This document shows, in pieces, positions 52,262 through 60,774 of a stretch of DNA of 64,000 nucleotides (the stretch's first letter is position 1; each line of letters begins with the position of its first letter). Source of the DNA: Ignavibacteriota bacterium (GTDB taxonomy: Bacteria > Bacteroidota > Ignavibacteria > Ignavibacteriales > Melioribacteraceae). The stretch covers positions 1 through 64,000 of the forward strand of contig PAAX01000007.1 in assembly GCA_002698995.1 (NCBI GenBank). Reading direction: 5' to 3'. The position numbers and the translations under genes are program-made. The notes below the pieces were generated by a model. That model did not search any database, was not told where the DNA came from, and saw only the letters and a program-made list of their open reading frames with translations.

Positions 52262-53301
52262 ACATAGCTATAACAGGATTAAACAATGTTGATAGTCCGG
52301 GTCCCGGGGTTCCGGTAATTAGAGGAATAAGAGAATCAAAAGAATTTACCGGGAAGATTATAGGATTAATTTATGATTCGTTAGAACCCGGAGCTTACAT
52401 GAAAGATGTAAGTGATATAAATTACCTAATTCCTTATCCTTCAGCCGGTTTGGACAATTTACTGGAAAGATTGAAATTTATTAATGATAAAGAAAAAATT
52501 GATGTAATTATTCCCACTTTAGATTCAGAACTTTATGGTTTTGCAAAACTCTCCTCTAAACTAGAAGAGATGGGAATTAAAACTTTCCTTCCCACTTTTG
52601 ATCAGTTAAACTTTAGAGCAAAAGATAAACTTTTCGATTTTGCTGTAAAGCATAATTTCAAAGTTCCGAAAAACTTATTAGCAACATCTATAAGTGATTT
52701 ATATAAATTATCCGATGAAATAACATTTCCTACAGTAATTAAAGGAATTTTTTATGATGCTTATATAGCTCATAATTTTGAAGAAGCAGTAGGAGCTTTT
52801 CATAAAATATCTTCTAAATGGGGACTTCCAATAATTATTCAAGAATTTGTAAAGGGACAAGAATATAATGTTGCTGCTTTAGGAGATGGTAACGGCGATA
52901 CTGTTGGTGCTGTGGCAATGAAGAAGTTGTACATTACAGATAAAGGTAAAGCCTGGGCAGGAATTACAATTAATGATCCCATTCTAATTAAGCTGTCAGA
53001 TGATATAATAAAAGCACTAAACTGGAAAAGCGGCTGTGAACTTGAATTTGTAAAAGATGAAAAATCAAACGAATATTATCTTTTGGAAATTAATCCCAGA
53101 TTTCCTGCTTGGGTATATTTAGCTGTTGCAGCAGGGCAAAATCTTCCGGCAGCTTTATTAAATCTTGCAATTAGTAAAGATCAGCAGAAGTTTACTTCTT
53201 ATGAAATTGGTAAAATTTTTATAAGGTACTCTTGGGACTTAATAACAGATATCAGAAAATTAGAAGAAATTACTGTTAAAGGAGAATTGATTAATGGATA
53301 A
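52258..53301 (+). CDS. ATP-grasp ligase
   Basis: A 347-residue ATP-grasp enzyme that likely forms an amide or thioester-type bond through an acyl phosphate. The N-terminal domain (NIAITGLNNVDSPGPGVPVIRGI) resembles a preATP-grasp fold. FPTVIKGIFYDAY carries the ATP-binding lysine, EFVKGQEYNVAALGD is the central strand, and EYYLLEINPRFPAW has the Mg-binding glutamate and asparagine. Carboxylate and amine substrates are unknown. It overlaps PqqD upstream by 4 and the PLP enzyme downstream by 8 bases, indicating translational coupling. Confidence 0.86.
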   Translation: MNIAITGLNNVDSPGPGVPVIRGIRESKEFTGKIIGLIYDSLEPGAYMKDVSDINYLIPYPSAGLDNLLERLKFINDKEKIDVIIPTLDSELYGFAKLSSKLEEMGIKTFLPTFDQLNFRAKDKLFDFAVKHNFKVPKNLLATSISDLYKLSDEITFPTVIKGIFYDAYIAHNFEEAVGAFHKISSKWGLPIIIQEFVKGQEYNVAALGDGNGDTVGAVAMKKLYITDKGKAWAGITINDPILIKLSDDIIKALNWKSGCELEFVKDEKSNEYYLLEINPRFPAWVYLAVAAGQNLPAALLNLAISKDQQKFTSYEIGKIFIRYSWDLITDIRKLEEITVKGELING

Positions 53302-54652
53302 GAAAATTTATGAAAGACCGGTAATAATTAAACAGCAGATGGGTTTTATGAATAAGTTCGGAAGCGCTCCAGCAAATCAGCCTTTAACTCATATTGATAA
53401 TGTTTCAGTTGTAGAAATGGCTGAAAAATACGGCTCACCTCTTTTTGTTTTTTCAGAAAAGAAGATTAGACAGAATTATAGAAATCTGAATAGAATATTT
53501 AAAACCCGTTATCCAAAAGTACAGTTTGCCTGGTCTTACAAAACAAATTATTTAAATGCAGTTTGTTCTTTGTTTCATCAAGAGGGAGCGTGGGCAGAAG
53601 TTGTATCTGAATTTGAGTATGAAAGAGCCAGAAAACTTGGTGTTAAAGGGGAAAACATAATTTTTAACGGACCGGATAAAACGATTGAAGGAATTAAAAA
53701 AGCAATTGAAGAAAAAGCAAAAATTCACATAGATCATTTTGATGAACTTTATGACATAATTAATATTACTGAAAAATATAACCTCAAAGCAGATGTTGGT
53801 ATTAGAGTAAATATGGATACAGGAATTTATCCTAAATGGGACAGGTTCGGATTTAATTATGAAAATGGTGAAGCTGTTCAAGCCTTAAAGCGAATTATAT
53901 CAAATGAGAGATTGAATTTAGTTGGACTTCATACTCATATCGGAACTTATATTATGAGTACTGAACCTTATAAAATTGCGGCTCAGAAATTAGTTGTGTT
54001 GGCAAACATGCTTATTGATCAATATGATATAAAATTGGATTATATCGATTTGGGAGGTGGTTTGCCGAGTCACAATACCTTAAAGGGACAATATCTTGAA
54101 GCTGAGCAATTGCTTCCTACATTAGAACAGTATGCAGATGCAATTACATCACCTTTGTATGATCTAAATTTAAGTCCCTCTGAGTTTCCAACTCTCTTTT
54201 TAGAAAATGGAAGAGTGTTAATTGATGATGCCGGATTTTTAGTTAGTAAAGTTCTTGCAAATAAAAGATTATCCGATGGAAGAAGATCAACAGTTATAGA
54301 TGCCGGAGTTAACTTATTATTTACAAGTTTTTGGTTTAAGCATAAGGTTCGTCCAGCACAAGTAAGTTCAACATATACAGAGAGCGCAACTTTATATGGT
54401 CCCTTATGCATGAATATAGATATAATTAGAGATGATGTTGTCCTTCCCACATTAAAAAAAGGGGAATATCTTGTGATAATGTATGTTGGCGCATATAGTG
54501 TTACTCAATGGATGCAGTTCATTACTCTTCGTCCAAATATTGTTATGATAACCGAAGAAGGAAAAATTGAACAATTAAGAAAATCAGAAAATCTAGATTA
54601 CATTATGGAGCAGGAAATTCTTCCCGAGAAACTAAAAGAATTTTCGATTTAA
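53294..54652 (+). CDS. PLP-dependent decarboxylase of the LysA/alanine-racemase fold
   Basis: A 452-residue fold-type III PLP enzyme, related to diaminopimelate, ornithine and arginine decarboxylases. The cofactor lysine is K83 in AWSYKTNYL. GLHTHIGTY, YIDLGGGLPS and LENGR bind phosphate and substrate. The cysteine C372 in GPLCMNID is present, as in active decarboxylases. The N-terminal 40 residues (ERPVIIKQQMGFMNKFGS) are additional to LysA. Its place between an ATP-grasp ligase and a transporter/peptidase makes a role in ordinary lysine synthesis unlikely; a decarboxylated or carboxy-norspermidine-like product is possible. Confidence 0.84.
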   Translation: MDKKIYERPVIIKQQMGFMNKFGSAPANQPLTHIDNVSVVEMAEKYGSPLFVFSEKKIRQNYRNLNRIFKTRYPKVQFAWSYKTNYLNAVCSLFHQEGAWAEVVSEFEYERARKLGVKGENIIFNGPDKTIEGIKKAIEEKAKIHIDHFDELYDIINITEKYNLKADVGIRVNMDTGIYPKWDRFGFNYENGEAVQALKRIISNERLNLVGLHTHIGTYIMSTEPYKIAAQKLVVLANMLIDQYDIKLDYIDLGGGLPSHNTLKGQYLEAEQLLPTLEQYADAITSPLYDLNLSPSEFPTLFLENGRVLIDDAGFLVSKVLANKRLSDGRRSTVIDAGVNLLFTSFWFKHKVRPAQVSSTYTESATLYGPLCMNIDIIRDDVVLPTLKKGEYLVIMYVGAYSVTQWMQFITLRPNIVMITEEGKIEQLRKSENLDYIMEQEILPEKLKEFSI

Positions 54653-54655
54653 GAA

Positions 54656-56791
54656 ATGAAATTAATCATTGAATCAATATTTTATAGTTATTCACAAATC
54701 TTTTTCTCAAATAGAAAATGGTTTGGAGTTGTTTTGTTACTAAGTTCAATGGTAAATCCGGTTGTTGGATTAATGGGATTTGCCGGGGGATTTATCTCTA
54801 ATCTTGCAGCTATAATTTTAAAATATGATAAAGAAAAAATTAGAAGCGGGTTTTACGGTTTTAACGGGATTTTATTTTCTGCTGCTGCAGCATACTTTTT
54901 TGAACTTACTCCATTTATGATATTAATAATCTTCTTCTTTATAATTTTAGCATTTTTTATCTCATCTGGATTAGAAAACTTACTTGCATCACTTTTTAAT
55001 TTACCCGGATTAAGTCTCCCGTTTATCATAACTCTTTTCATACTCTTTATATTTTTAACCAACTATCATAATTACAGTTTCAATACTTTTTTGGAAAATG
55101 GTTCGTTCGGTTTTGATTTTATACCAACCTACATTCAAACTGCATTAAAGTCAGTTGGATTGATAATTCTGCAGCCAAATATTATTACCGGTGGAATAAT
55201 ACTTACAGCATTACTTTTCTTATCCAGAATTCATTTTATCAATACAATAATTGCTTTAATAGCAAATTATTATTTAATGCAACTACTGTTGCCCGATTCC
55301 GGAAATGATATTTTAATTCTCTCATCTTTTAATGCTGTTGTAACTGCTTATGCTTTGGGAGGATCATTAATTATTCTTTCCAGAAAAACAGTTTTCCTAC
55401 TAATTATTTCAAATATTATGGTAATTATTTTTACCGGATTTTTCCTAAAGTTTTTAGTCAATTTTTCTCTTCCGGTTTTAGTTCTTCCTTTTAATGTTGT
55501 TGTTCTATCAATAATTTATAGTCTTAAATTCAGACAAGAGCAGTCTGATTTTGTACTTCTTTATTTTAAACCCGGTTCTCCCGAGGAGAATTTTTACTAT
55601 CATCAAAACAGAAAAAGCAGATTTGAAGAATTCAAATATCTTTTCCCTGAGCTTCCTGTTAATGGAGAATGGAAAATATCTCAAGCTTTTAACGGTGATT
55701 ATACGCATAAAGATGATTGGAAGTATGCTTGGGATTTTATAATTGTTGATAAAGATGATAACCAGTATCAAAATTCGGGAGATTTAAAGGAAGATTACTA
55801 CTGCTATAATATTCCCGTTACTGCTCCTTTGGAAGGGGAAATTGTTAGAGTTATTGATAATGTTCCGGATAATAAAATCGGTGATACAAACCTAAAATAT
55901 AACTGGGGAAACACTATTATAATTAAACATGATAAGGAATTATATTCTTCTTTATCTCATCTAAAAATGGGTACAATTAAAGTTAAAAAAGGGGATCAAA
56001 TTAGAAAAGGACAAGTTTTGGCAAATGTTGGCAACAGCGGGCGTTCTCCTTATCCGCATTTACATTTTCAATTCCAGCTTACAGATAAAGTCGGTGAAAA
56101 AACTTATAAATTTCCTTTCTCTTATTATGTTAGAAATGACAAGAATGAAACAATATTAAAATCTTTTGATTATCCGGACAAAGATGATATTGTAATGAAT
56201 ATTGATACTCACAAAACATTAAAATCGGCTTTTGATTTTCAAATCGGTTATGAGTATAAATTAAAATGGAAATTGAACGGGAAAGAATCTTATGAAAATT
56301 GGAAAGTGAATGTAGATATAAACAATAATATGTATATAGAATCAAATTTAGAATCAAAAGTATATTTATTCCCAAAGGAAAAGGTTTTGTATTTAACTGA
56401 CTTTATCGGAAATAAAAAATCAGCTCTCTATTATTTTTACTTATTAGCATCAAAAGTACCTCTTGGATATAACCAAAACTTAAGATGGAATGATACATTT
56501 CAGATTTCATTAACAATCAACAAATTGATTAGATATTTATCTGAATTTTTTTTAATGATCACTCCTTTATTAAAAACGGAAGGATTATATAATTTTCAGA
56601 AAGATGAAGAAAATAATTTTACGATAAAAGCCGAAATATCCAGTTCCGGCAAAGGAATATTAAATTTCTATAATGATTCTGCTAAAGGAGAATTATTGAT
56701 TTCTAATGAAGGAAAATTAAAAAACCTTAATTATATGTCAGCAAATACAGAATTTAATTCAGAGTTTATTAATAGTGAGGAAAATTTATGA
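54656..56791 (+). CDS. Urea-transporter-like membrane domain fused to M23 metallopeptidase
   Basis: A 711-residue protein in three parts. Residues 1-290 contain ten or so helices of the urea-transporter type (SMVNPVVGLMGFAGGFISNLAA, IITGGIILTALLFLSRIHF). Residues about 330-490 are an M23 peptidase with the ligands near H351 (THKDDWKYAWDF), SLSHLK and PHLHFQF (about 465-471), which cuts peptidoglycan cross-links or peptides. The C-terminal 210 residues are unrecognised and beta-rich. The peptidase side should face the periplasm. Start is 3 bases after the PLP gene stop; the TPR gene overlaps its end by 4 bases. Confidence 0.85.
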   Translation: MKLIIESIFYSYSQIFFSNRKWFGVVLLLSSMVNPVVGLMGFAGGFISNLAAIILKYDKEKIRSGFYGFNGILFSAAAAYFFELTPFMILIIFFFIILAFFISSGLENLLASLFNLPGLSLPFIITLFILFIFLTNYHNYSFNTFLENGSFGFDFIPTYIQTALKSVGLIILQPNIITGGIILTALLFLSRIHFINTIIALIANYYLMQLLLPDSGNDILILSSFNAVVTAYALGGSLIILSRKTVFLLIISNIMVIIFTGFFLKFLVNFSLPVLVLPFNVVVLSIIYSLKFRQEQSDFVLLYFKPGSPEENFYYHQNRKSRFEEFKYLFPELPVNGEWKISQAFNGDYTHKDDWKYAWDFIIVDKDDNQYQNSGDLKEDYYCYNIPVTAPLEGEIVRVIDNVPDNKIGDTNLKYNWGNTIIIKHDKELYSSLSHLKMGTIKVKKGDQIRKGQVLANVGNSGRSPYPHLHFQFQLTDKVGEKTYKFPFSYYVRNDKNETILKSFDYPDKDDIVMNIDTHKTLKSAFDFQIGYEYKLKWKLNGKESYENWKVNVDINNNMYIESNLESKVYLFPKEKVLYLTDFIGNKKSALYYFYLLASKVPLGYNQNLRWNDTFQISLTINKLIRYLSEFFLMITPLLKTEGLYNFQKDEENNFTIKAEISSSGKGILNFYNDSAKGELLISNEGKLKNLNYMSANTEFNSEFINSEENL

Positions 56792-57399
56792 AACATTTAA
56801 TCATTGTTCTGTTTTTCATTAATCTGATTTTTTTAACTGCTCAGAATGATCAGAAAATAATTGCATTTAATAAATCGGTTGATTTTGAAGAAATAGGAAA
56901 TTATAAAGATGCTGTAAAGGAAATAGAAAATATTTATTCGAAATTTTCAAATGATTATCTGGTTAACTTAAGATTAGGCTGGTTGAATTATCTTGATAAA
57001 AAATATGATGAATCTATTAAGTATTATAAAAAAGCTGTTTCAATAAGTAATAATAGTATTGAAGCGCAGCTTGGTATAACATATCCTTTATCTGCAAAAA
57101 ATAATTGGGATGAAATAAAAAATGTATATGCTAATATATTGGATACAGACCCGTTAAATTATACCGCAAGATTAAATCTTGCCCAGATTTACTTAAAAGA
57201 CGGAGATAATCTAAATGCAAAAATAAATTTGGAGAAATTAATTGAACAGTATCCTAGTGACAGTGCTGTTAATTTGTATTTGGGCTGGACTTATTACTAT
57301 TTAGGAAATAAAAGTAAGGCAAATAATTTATTTGCAACTGCATTAATTGCAGACCCAACAAGTTCAAGCGCTAAAGAAGGATGGAATTTAACGAAATGA
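56788..57399 (+). CDS. Secreted TPR protein
   Basis: A 203-residue protein with a signal peptide (LIFLTAQ) and about five tetratricopeptide repeats: YLVNLRLGWLNYLDKKYDESIKYYKKAV, PLNYTARLNLAQIYLKDGD, SAVNLYLGWTYYYLGNKSKANNLF. It should be periplasmic. It overlaps the M23 fusion upstream (ATGA) and the barrel-like gene downstream. TPR followed by a barrel recalls the domain order of YaiO-type outer-membrane proteins, here as two genes. Confidence 0.84.
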   Translation: MKHLIIVLFFINLIFLTAQNDQKIIAFNKSVDFEEIGNYKDAVKEIENIYSKFSNDYLVNLRLGWLNYLDKKYDESIKYYKKAVSISNNSIEAQLGITYPLSAKNNWDEIKNVYANILDTDPLNYTARLNLAQIYLKDGDNLNAKINLEKLIEQYPSDSAVNLYLGWTYYYLGNKSKANNLFATALIADPTSSSAKEGWNLTK

Positions 57400-58208
57400 A
57401 AAAACTGATAAGTTTATTTATAATTATTTCTTTTCCTATTTATGCTCAAGCAATTAATTCAGTAAAGCTGCTTCCCTTTGTAAATATTGGAGATTACAGC
57501 AATAAAACAAACTCAACTTCGTTTTCAGTTTATTCTTCATTAAATCTTTTTTCATATGATTATTTATCTCTTGGATTCGACAAATTGAAAATCAATAACA
57601 AAGAATGGAATTATGATCAATCTCTTTATGTAATAGGATATACAAAAAATATCTATCCGTTTTATATTTCAGCCAATTATGGTTACTTAAATGGTGAGTA
57701 TTCTTATAAACCGTTTTCTTTTAAATATAATGACGACATAAATATTTATAATGCAAAAGCTACATATAACTACAATCTTTTTTTTATAAGCGGTTCATTC
57801 TCATATTTAAATATAAGAGGATTCAAAAATTTGAAGAGTTATCAGTCGGAAGCGATTATAACTTTCCAGCCGAATATTAAATCTTATTTTGGAGCTTCTC
57901 TATTAAATACAAATCAAACAGATAACAGAAATTTAATTGGAGCAGAAGTATTTGGTTCTTATCAATTTATTACCAGTTTAAGATTATCTGCTAATTTATT
58001 TGTTGGAGAAAGAGCTTACTATTTTGATCCAAATACATTTACTATATTTAATCAAGATGACACACAAACCGGAAATTATAAATTACAAATTGACTATCTC
58101 GTTAATAATAATTTTTCTATAACCGGTATATATCAAAAATCTTTATTCAAACCATATTCTATAAATTATTTTTCATTAGGATTAGCAATTCTTATCGAAA
58201 GTAAATAA
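57396..58208 (+). CDS. Outer-membrane beta-barrel-like protein
   Basis: A 270-residue exported protein; I choose ATG 57396, which overlaps the previous stop as ATGA, over the in-frame ATG at 57381. After the signal peptide (SFPIYAQ) the sequence is aromatic-rich with regular two-residue alternation (NSTSFSVYSSLNLFSYDYLSLGF, YPFYISANYGYLNGEYSY, SLRLSANLFVGERAYYF), ending YFSLGLAILIESK. That is the pattern of a 12-14-strand barrel. It ends the PqqD/ATP-grasp cluster and could export or anchor the product. No family is recognised. Confidence 0.6.
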   Translation: MKKLISLFIIISFPIYAQAINSVKLLPFVNIGDYSNKTNSTSFSVYSSLNLFSYDYLSLGFDKLKINNKEWNYDQSLYVIGYTKNIYPFYISANYGYLNGEYSYKPFSFKYNDDINIYNAKATYNYNLFFISGSFSYLNIRGFKNLKSYQSEAIITFQPNIKSYFGASLLNTNQTDNRNLIGAEVFGSYQFITSLRLSANLFVGERAYYFDPNTFTIFNQDDTQTGNYKLQIDYLVNNNFSITGIYQKSLFKPYSINYFSLGLAILIESK

Positions 58209-58210
58209 TC

Positions 58211-58231
58211 ACTATGAAAAAATTTCATAGT
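58211..58231. other. Short hairpin after the PqqD/ATP-grasp cluster
   Basis: ACTATGAAA (58211-58219) pairs with TTTCATAGT (58223-58231) over a 3-base loop, 3 bases after the last stop codon. There is no T-run, so a terminator call is weak. The rest of the gap to 58391 shows nothing further. Confidence 0.4.
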
Positions 58232-58391
58232 TAGTTAATTATTTACACACTTCAATTTGAGAATTACTTTTTTAACCACCGCTGCAGTAGAAAATCCATC
58301 TAAAATGTAAATAAATTAAAAAAATATTAATCAGTTATTTTGGTATGATTAATGACTGTATTAATTTGCATTATAAATTAACGGGGTATTT

Positions 58392-60761
58392 ATGAAAATA
58401 AGTTCACTTCTTTTAATCATGGTTTTCATTCCCTTACTGGTCTTAGGTCAAACAAAAAAGATTTATGATTTGGACTTTTCCGACAACAGTAAAGAAGGCA
58501 CTTTAGCAAAAAGCAGTTTTATTGATTACAAAACATTATCAAATAATAAAATTGAAATATCTCTGTTGGAGGGGGGATTTTTTACATTTGGAACCAACAA
58601 AGGTTTATCATCTTCAATATTTGATGATAACTGCGAATTAACTTATGGTCATCCATTTGCTTTAACATCTTATCCAATTTTGTTAATTGACGGGGAAGCA
58701 AAAAAAGTAGAAGAATTATTTGCCGGTGTTCAACCCCAGTTTTATCAATCGATTGATACATTAAAAATTACTTATAGGATTGAATCACAAATTGAATATT
58801 CATTGATTTTCGCAGTCGAAAATGAAGTAATGATTGATGTGAATTCGGAAGTTAAAAATCTGGATAATGCAGCTCATACTTATTCTCATCAAATAATTTA
58901 TGACGCAGCTTTAGGAAAATATGGAGATGGATTTGTTTACTTAAATTCAGATTACTTATTGAATCCAACCAAATTAAATGAAGGAGAAATTCCATTTGAA
59001 TTATTCTTACATGAAAAAAATATAGCTCAAAAGGGAATTGCTAACAAAATAATTCTTAATACCGATTTAACAAATTCAATTGAATTTAATAACTGGTTCA
59101 CACTTTCAGGTGAAGCTGAATTAGAAATTGATGATTCATTTCCTATGTTTGATTTGGCTATTAAATTGGCATCAAAGGAACAAACTCTGCAGCCTGCAGA
59201 AATATCCGAATTTAATTTCAGCATTGAATTGGCAGAACCGTCATTCCCTGAAACTGCTATGTTAAGATGGGATCTTCAGCCATTTTTACTTTTGAGTAAT
59301 AATTTAGTATTCCCGGAAAATTTTAAGTCCTTTGCATTACCGCAATCATCAATTGATAGTTATTCAAATGAACTACAATTGGAAGTTCAAACCGAATCAA
59401 TTCTGTTGACTAACATAATTAATAATAACTTTTACTTGTCACCACAGGAAACTGGTTTTATTCAGATTAATATGAATGCAAGAACTATTTATCAAGATAT
59501 GGTAATTCCGGTTAATATGAAGCTAAAGCAGAATGGAAGTGTTATTGATGAAATTAACAAGTACATGTTTATCCCGGGTTCTCCTTTCTCTAATGAAGGA
59601 TTGGAAGTAAACATTGATTCATTATTGTTAGGAGAATTTCCAAAGGTACAGATGAGTTTTAATGTAAAGATTTCAGAAACCGGTGGATTTGTGGGCAAAC
59701 TTTACAAAGAAAATATTTTCTTATATGAAGAAGGAAATAGAATCTTAGATTTTCAGCTTGCAAAGGATACACTAGCCGGTACTAACGAAGCTGATATAAT
59801 TTTTGTACTTGATGTTACCGGAAGTATGGGGGATGAAATTGGTGAAGTTGTTGATAATATAATTGAATTTACTGATTCACTTGAATTTAGAGGAGTTGAT
59901 TACCAATTAGGAATGGTAACTTTTTTAGATGAAATCGAAAATGTATATGACTTTACTTCAGATCCCGAACAGTTTAAAGGTTTTGTTTCTGCTCAATATG
60001 CACATGGCGGCGGCGATTATGCTGAAAATTCTCTGCTTGCATTAGACCGCGCTGCTCAATTTAATTTTAGAGAATCTTCAAATCGAATTGTAATCTGGAT
60101 TACCGATGCCTCTTATCATATTAATGATGGGTATTATACTAATTTAACTATTCAGGATGTTGTAAATAGTATGCTTTCGCTCGGAGTAACAGTTCATTGT
60201 ATCGGCAATCCTACTGAGCAAACTTCATTTTACAATCCAATTGTTGATCCGACCGGAGGAAGTTATTTTGATATTTACGGTAACTTCAGAGATATACTAT
60301 TAGAAATATCTAGATTGGAGAGCAGTTCGCAATTCTTATTAACTTATAACAGTATCTCGCAGTTAAATAATGATGCTTCGGGAAAACTAGAAATTCATTA
60401 TGCCGGATTGGGAGGAAGTGCAGATTTTATTCTTAATGAAAATAAATCTAATTCATCACCAATACTAAATAATGAACTTGCACTTAGCTGTTATCCAAAT
60501 CCATTTAATCCGGTAACTAATATTCAAGTAAATAAACCAATTAATTCATTCGGAAATGTTACAATATACAATATACTCGGGGAGAAAATTAAAACCTTTG
60601 ATGTAGCAGTAGGCAGCGAAAAACTTAATCTTTCTTGGAATGCTTCAAATGATTATAACATGCCTATATCAACCGGATTTTATATTGTTAATGTAAGATT
60701 ATATGACGAGGAAGGGAATTTGTCTCTTAATCAATCCCAAAAATTATTGTATTTGAAATAA
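58392..60761 (+). CDS. Secreted von Willebrand A protein with T9SS sorting domain
   Basis: A 789-residue exported protein. Signal peptide (LLVLGQ), then a large beta-rich N-terminal region (about 20-460) without recognised motifs. The VWA domain (about 468-650) starts IIFVLDVTGSMGDE, with D474 and S478 completing a full MIDAS, and has VIWITDASYHI later. The C-terminal sorting domain has LSCYPNPFNPVTNI and ends QSQKLLYLK. It is followed 13 bases later by another VWA gene, so the pair is probably one operon. Surface adhesion or a metal-dependent protein contact is likely; the ligand is unknown. Confidence 0.88.
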   Translation: MKISSLLLIMVFIPLLVLGQTKKIYDLDFSDNSKEGTLAKSSFIDYKTLSNNKIEISLLEGGFFTFGTNKGLSSSIFDDNCELTYGHPFALTSYPILLIDGEAKKVEELFAGVQPQFYQSIDTLKITYRIESQIEYSLIFAVENEVMIDVNSEVKNLDNAAHTYSHQIIYDAALGKYGDGFVYLNSDYLLNPTKLNEGEIPFELFLHEKNIAQKGIANKIILNTDLTNSIEFNNWFTLSGEAELEIDDSFPMFDLAIKLASKEQTLQPAEISEFNFSIELAEPSFPETAMLRWDLQPFLLLSNNLVFPENFKSFALPQSSIDSYSNELQLEVQTESILLTNIINNNFYLSPQETGFIQINMNARTIYQDMVIPVNMKLKQNGSVIDEINKYMFIPGSPFSNEGLEVNIDSLLLGEFPKVQMSFNVKISETGGFVGKLYKENIFLYEEGNRILDFQLAKDTLAGTNEADIIFVLDVTGSMGDEIGEVVDNIIEFTDSLEFRGVDYQLGMVTFLDEIENVYDFTSDPEQFKGFVSAQYAHGGGDYAENSLLALDRAAQFNFRESSNRIVIWITDASYHINDGYYTNLTIQDVVNSMLSLGVTVHCIGNPTEQTSFYNPIVDPTGGSYFDIYGNFRDILLEISRLESSSQFLLTYNSISQLNNDASGKLEIHYAGLGGSADFILNENKSNSSPILNNELALSCYPNPFNPVTNIQVNKPINSFGNVTIYNILGEKIKTFDVAVGSEKLNLSWNASNDYNMPISTGFYIVNVRLYDEEGNLSLNQSQKLLYLK

Positions 60762-60774
60762 GGAGAATGAATAA

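Noticed and set aside
53552-54450. Minus-strand frames inside the PLP-decarboxylase gene
   Set aside because: Antisense to an intact enzyme; low-complexity phenylalanine- and asparagine-rich translations.
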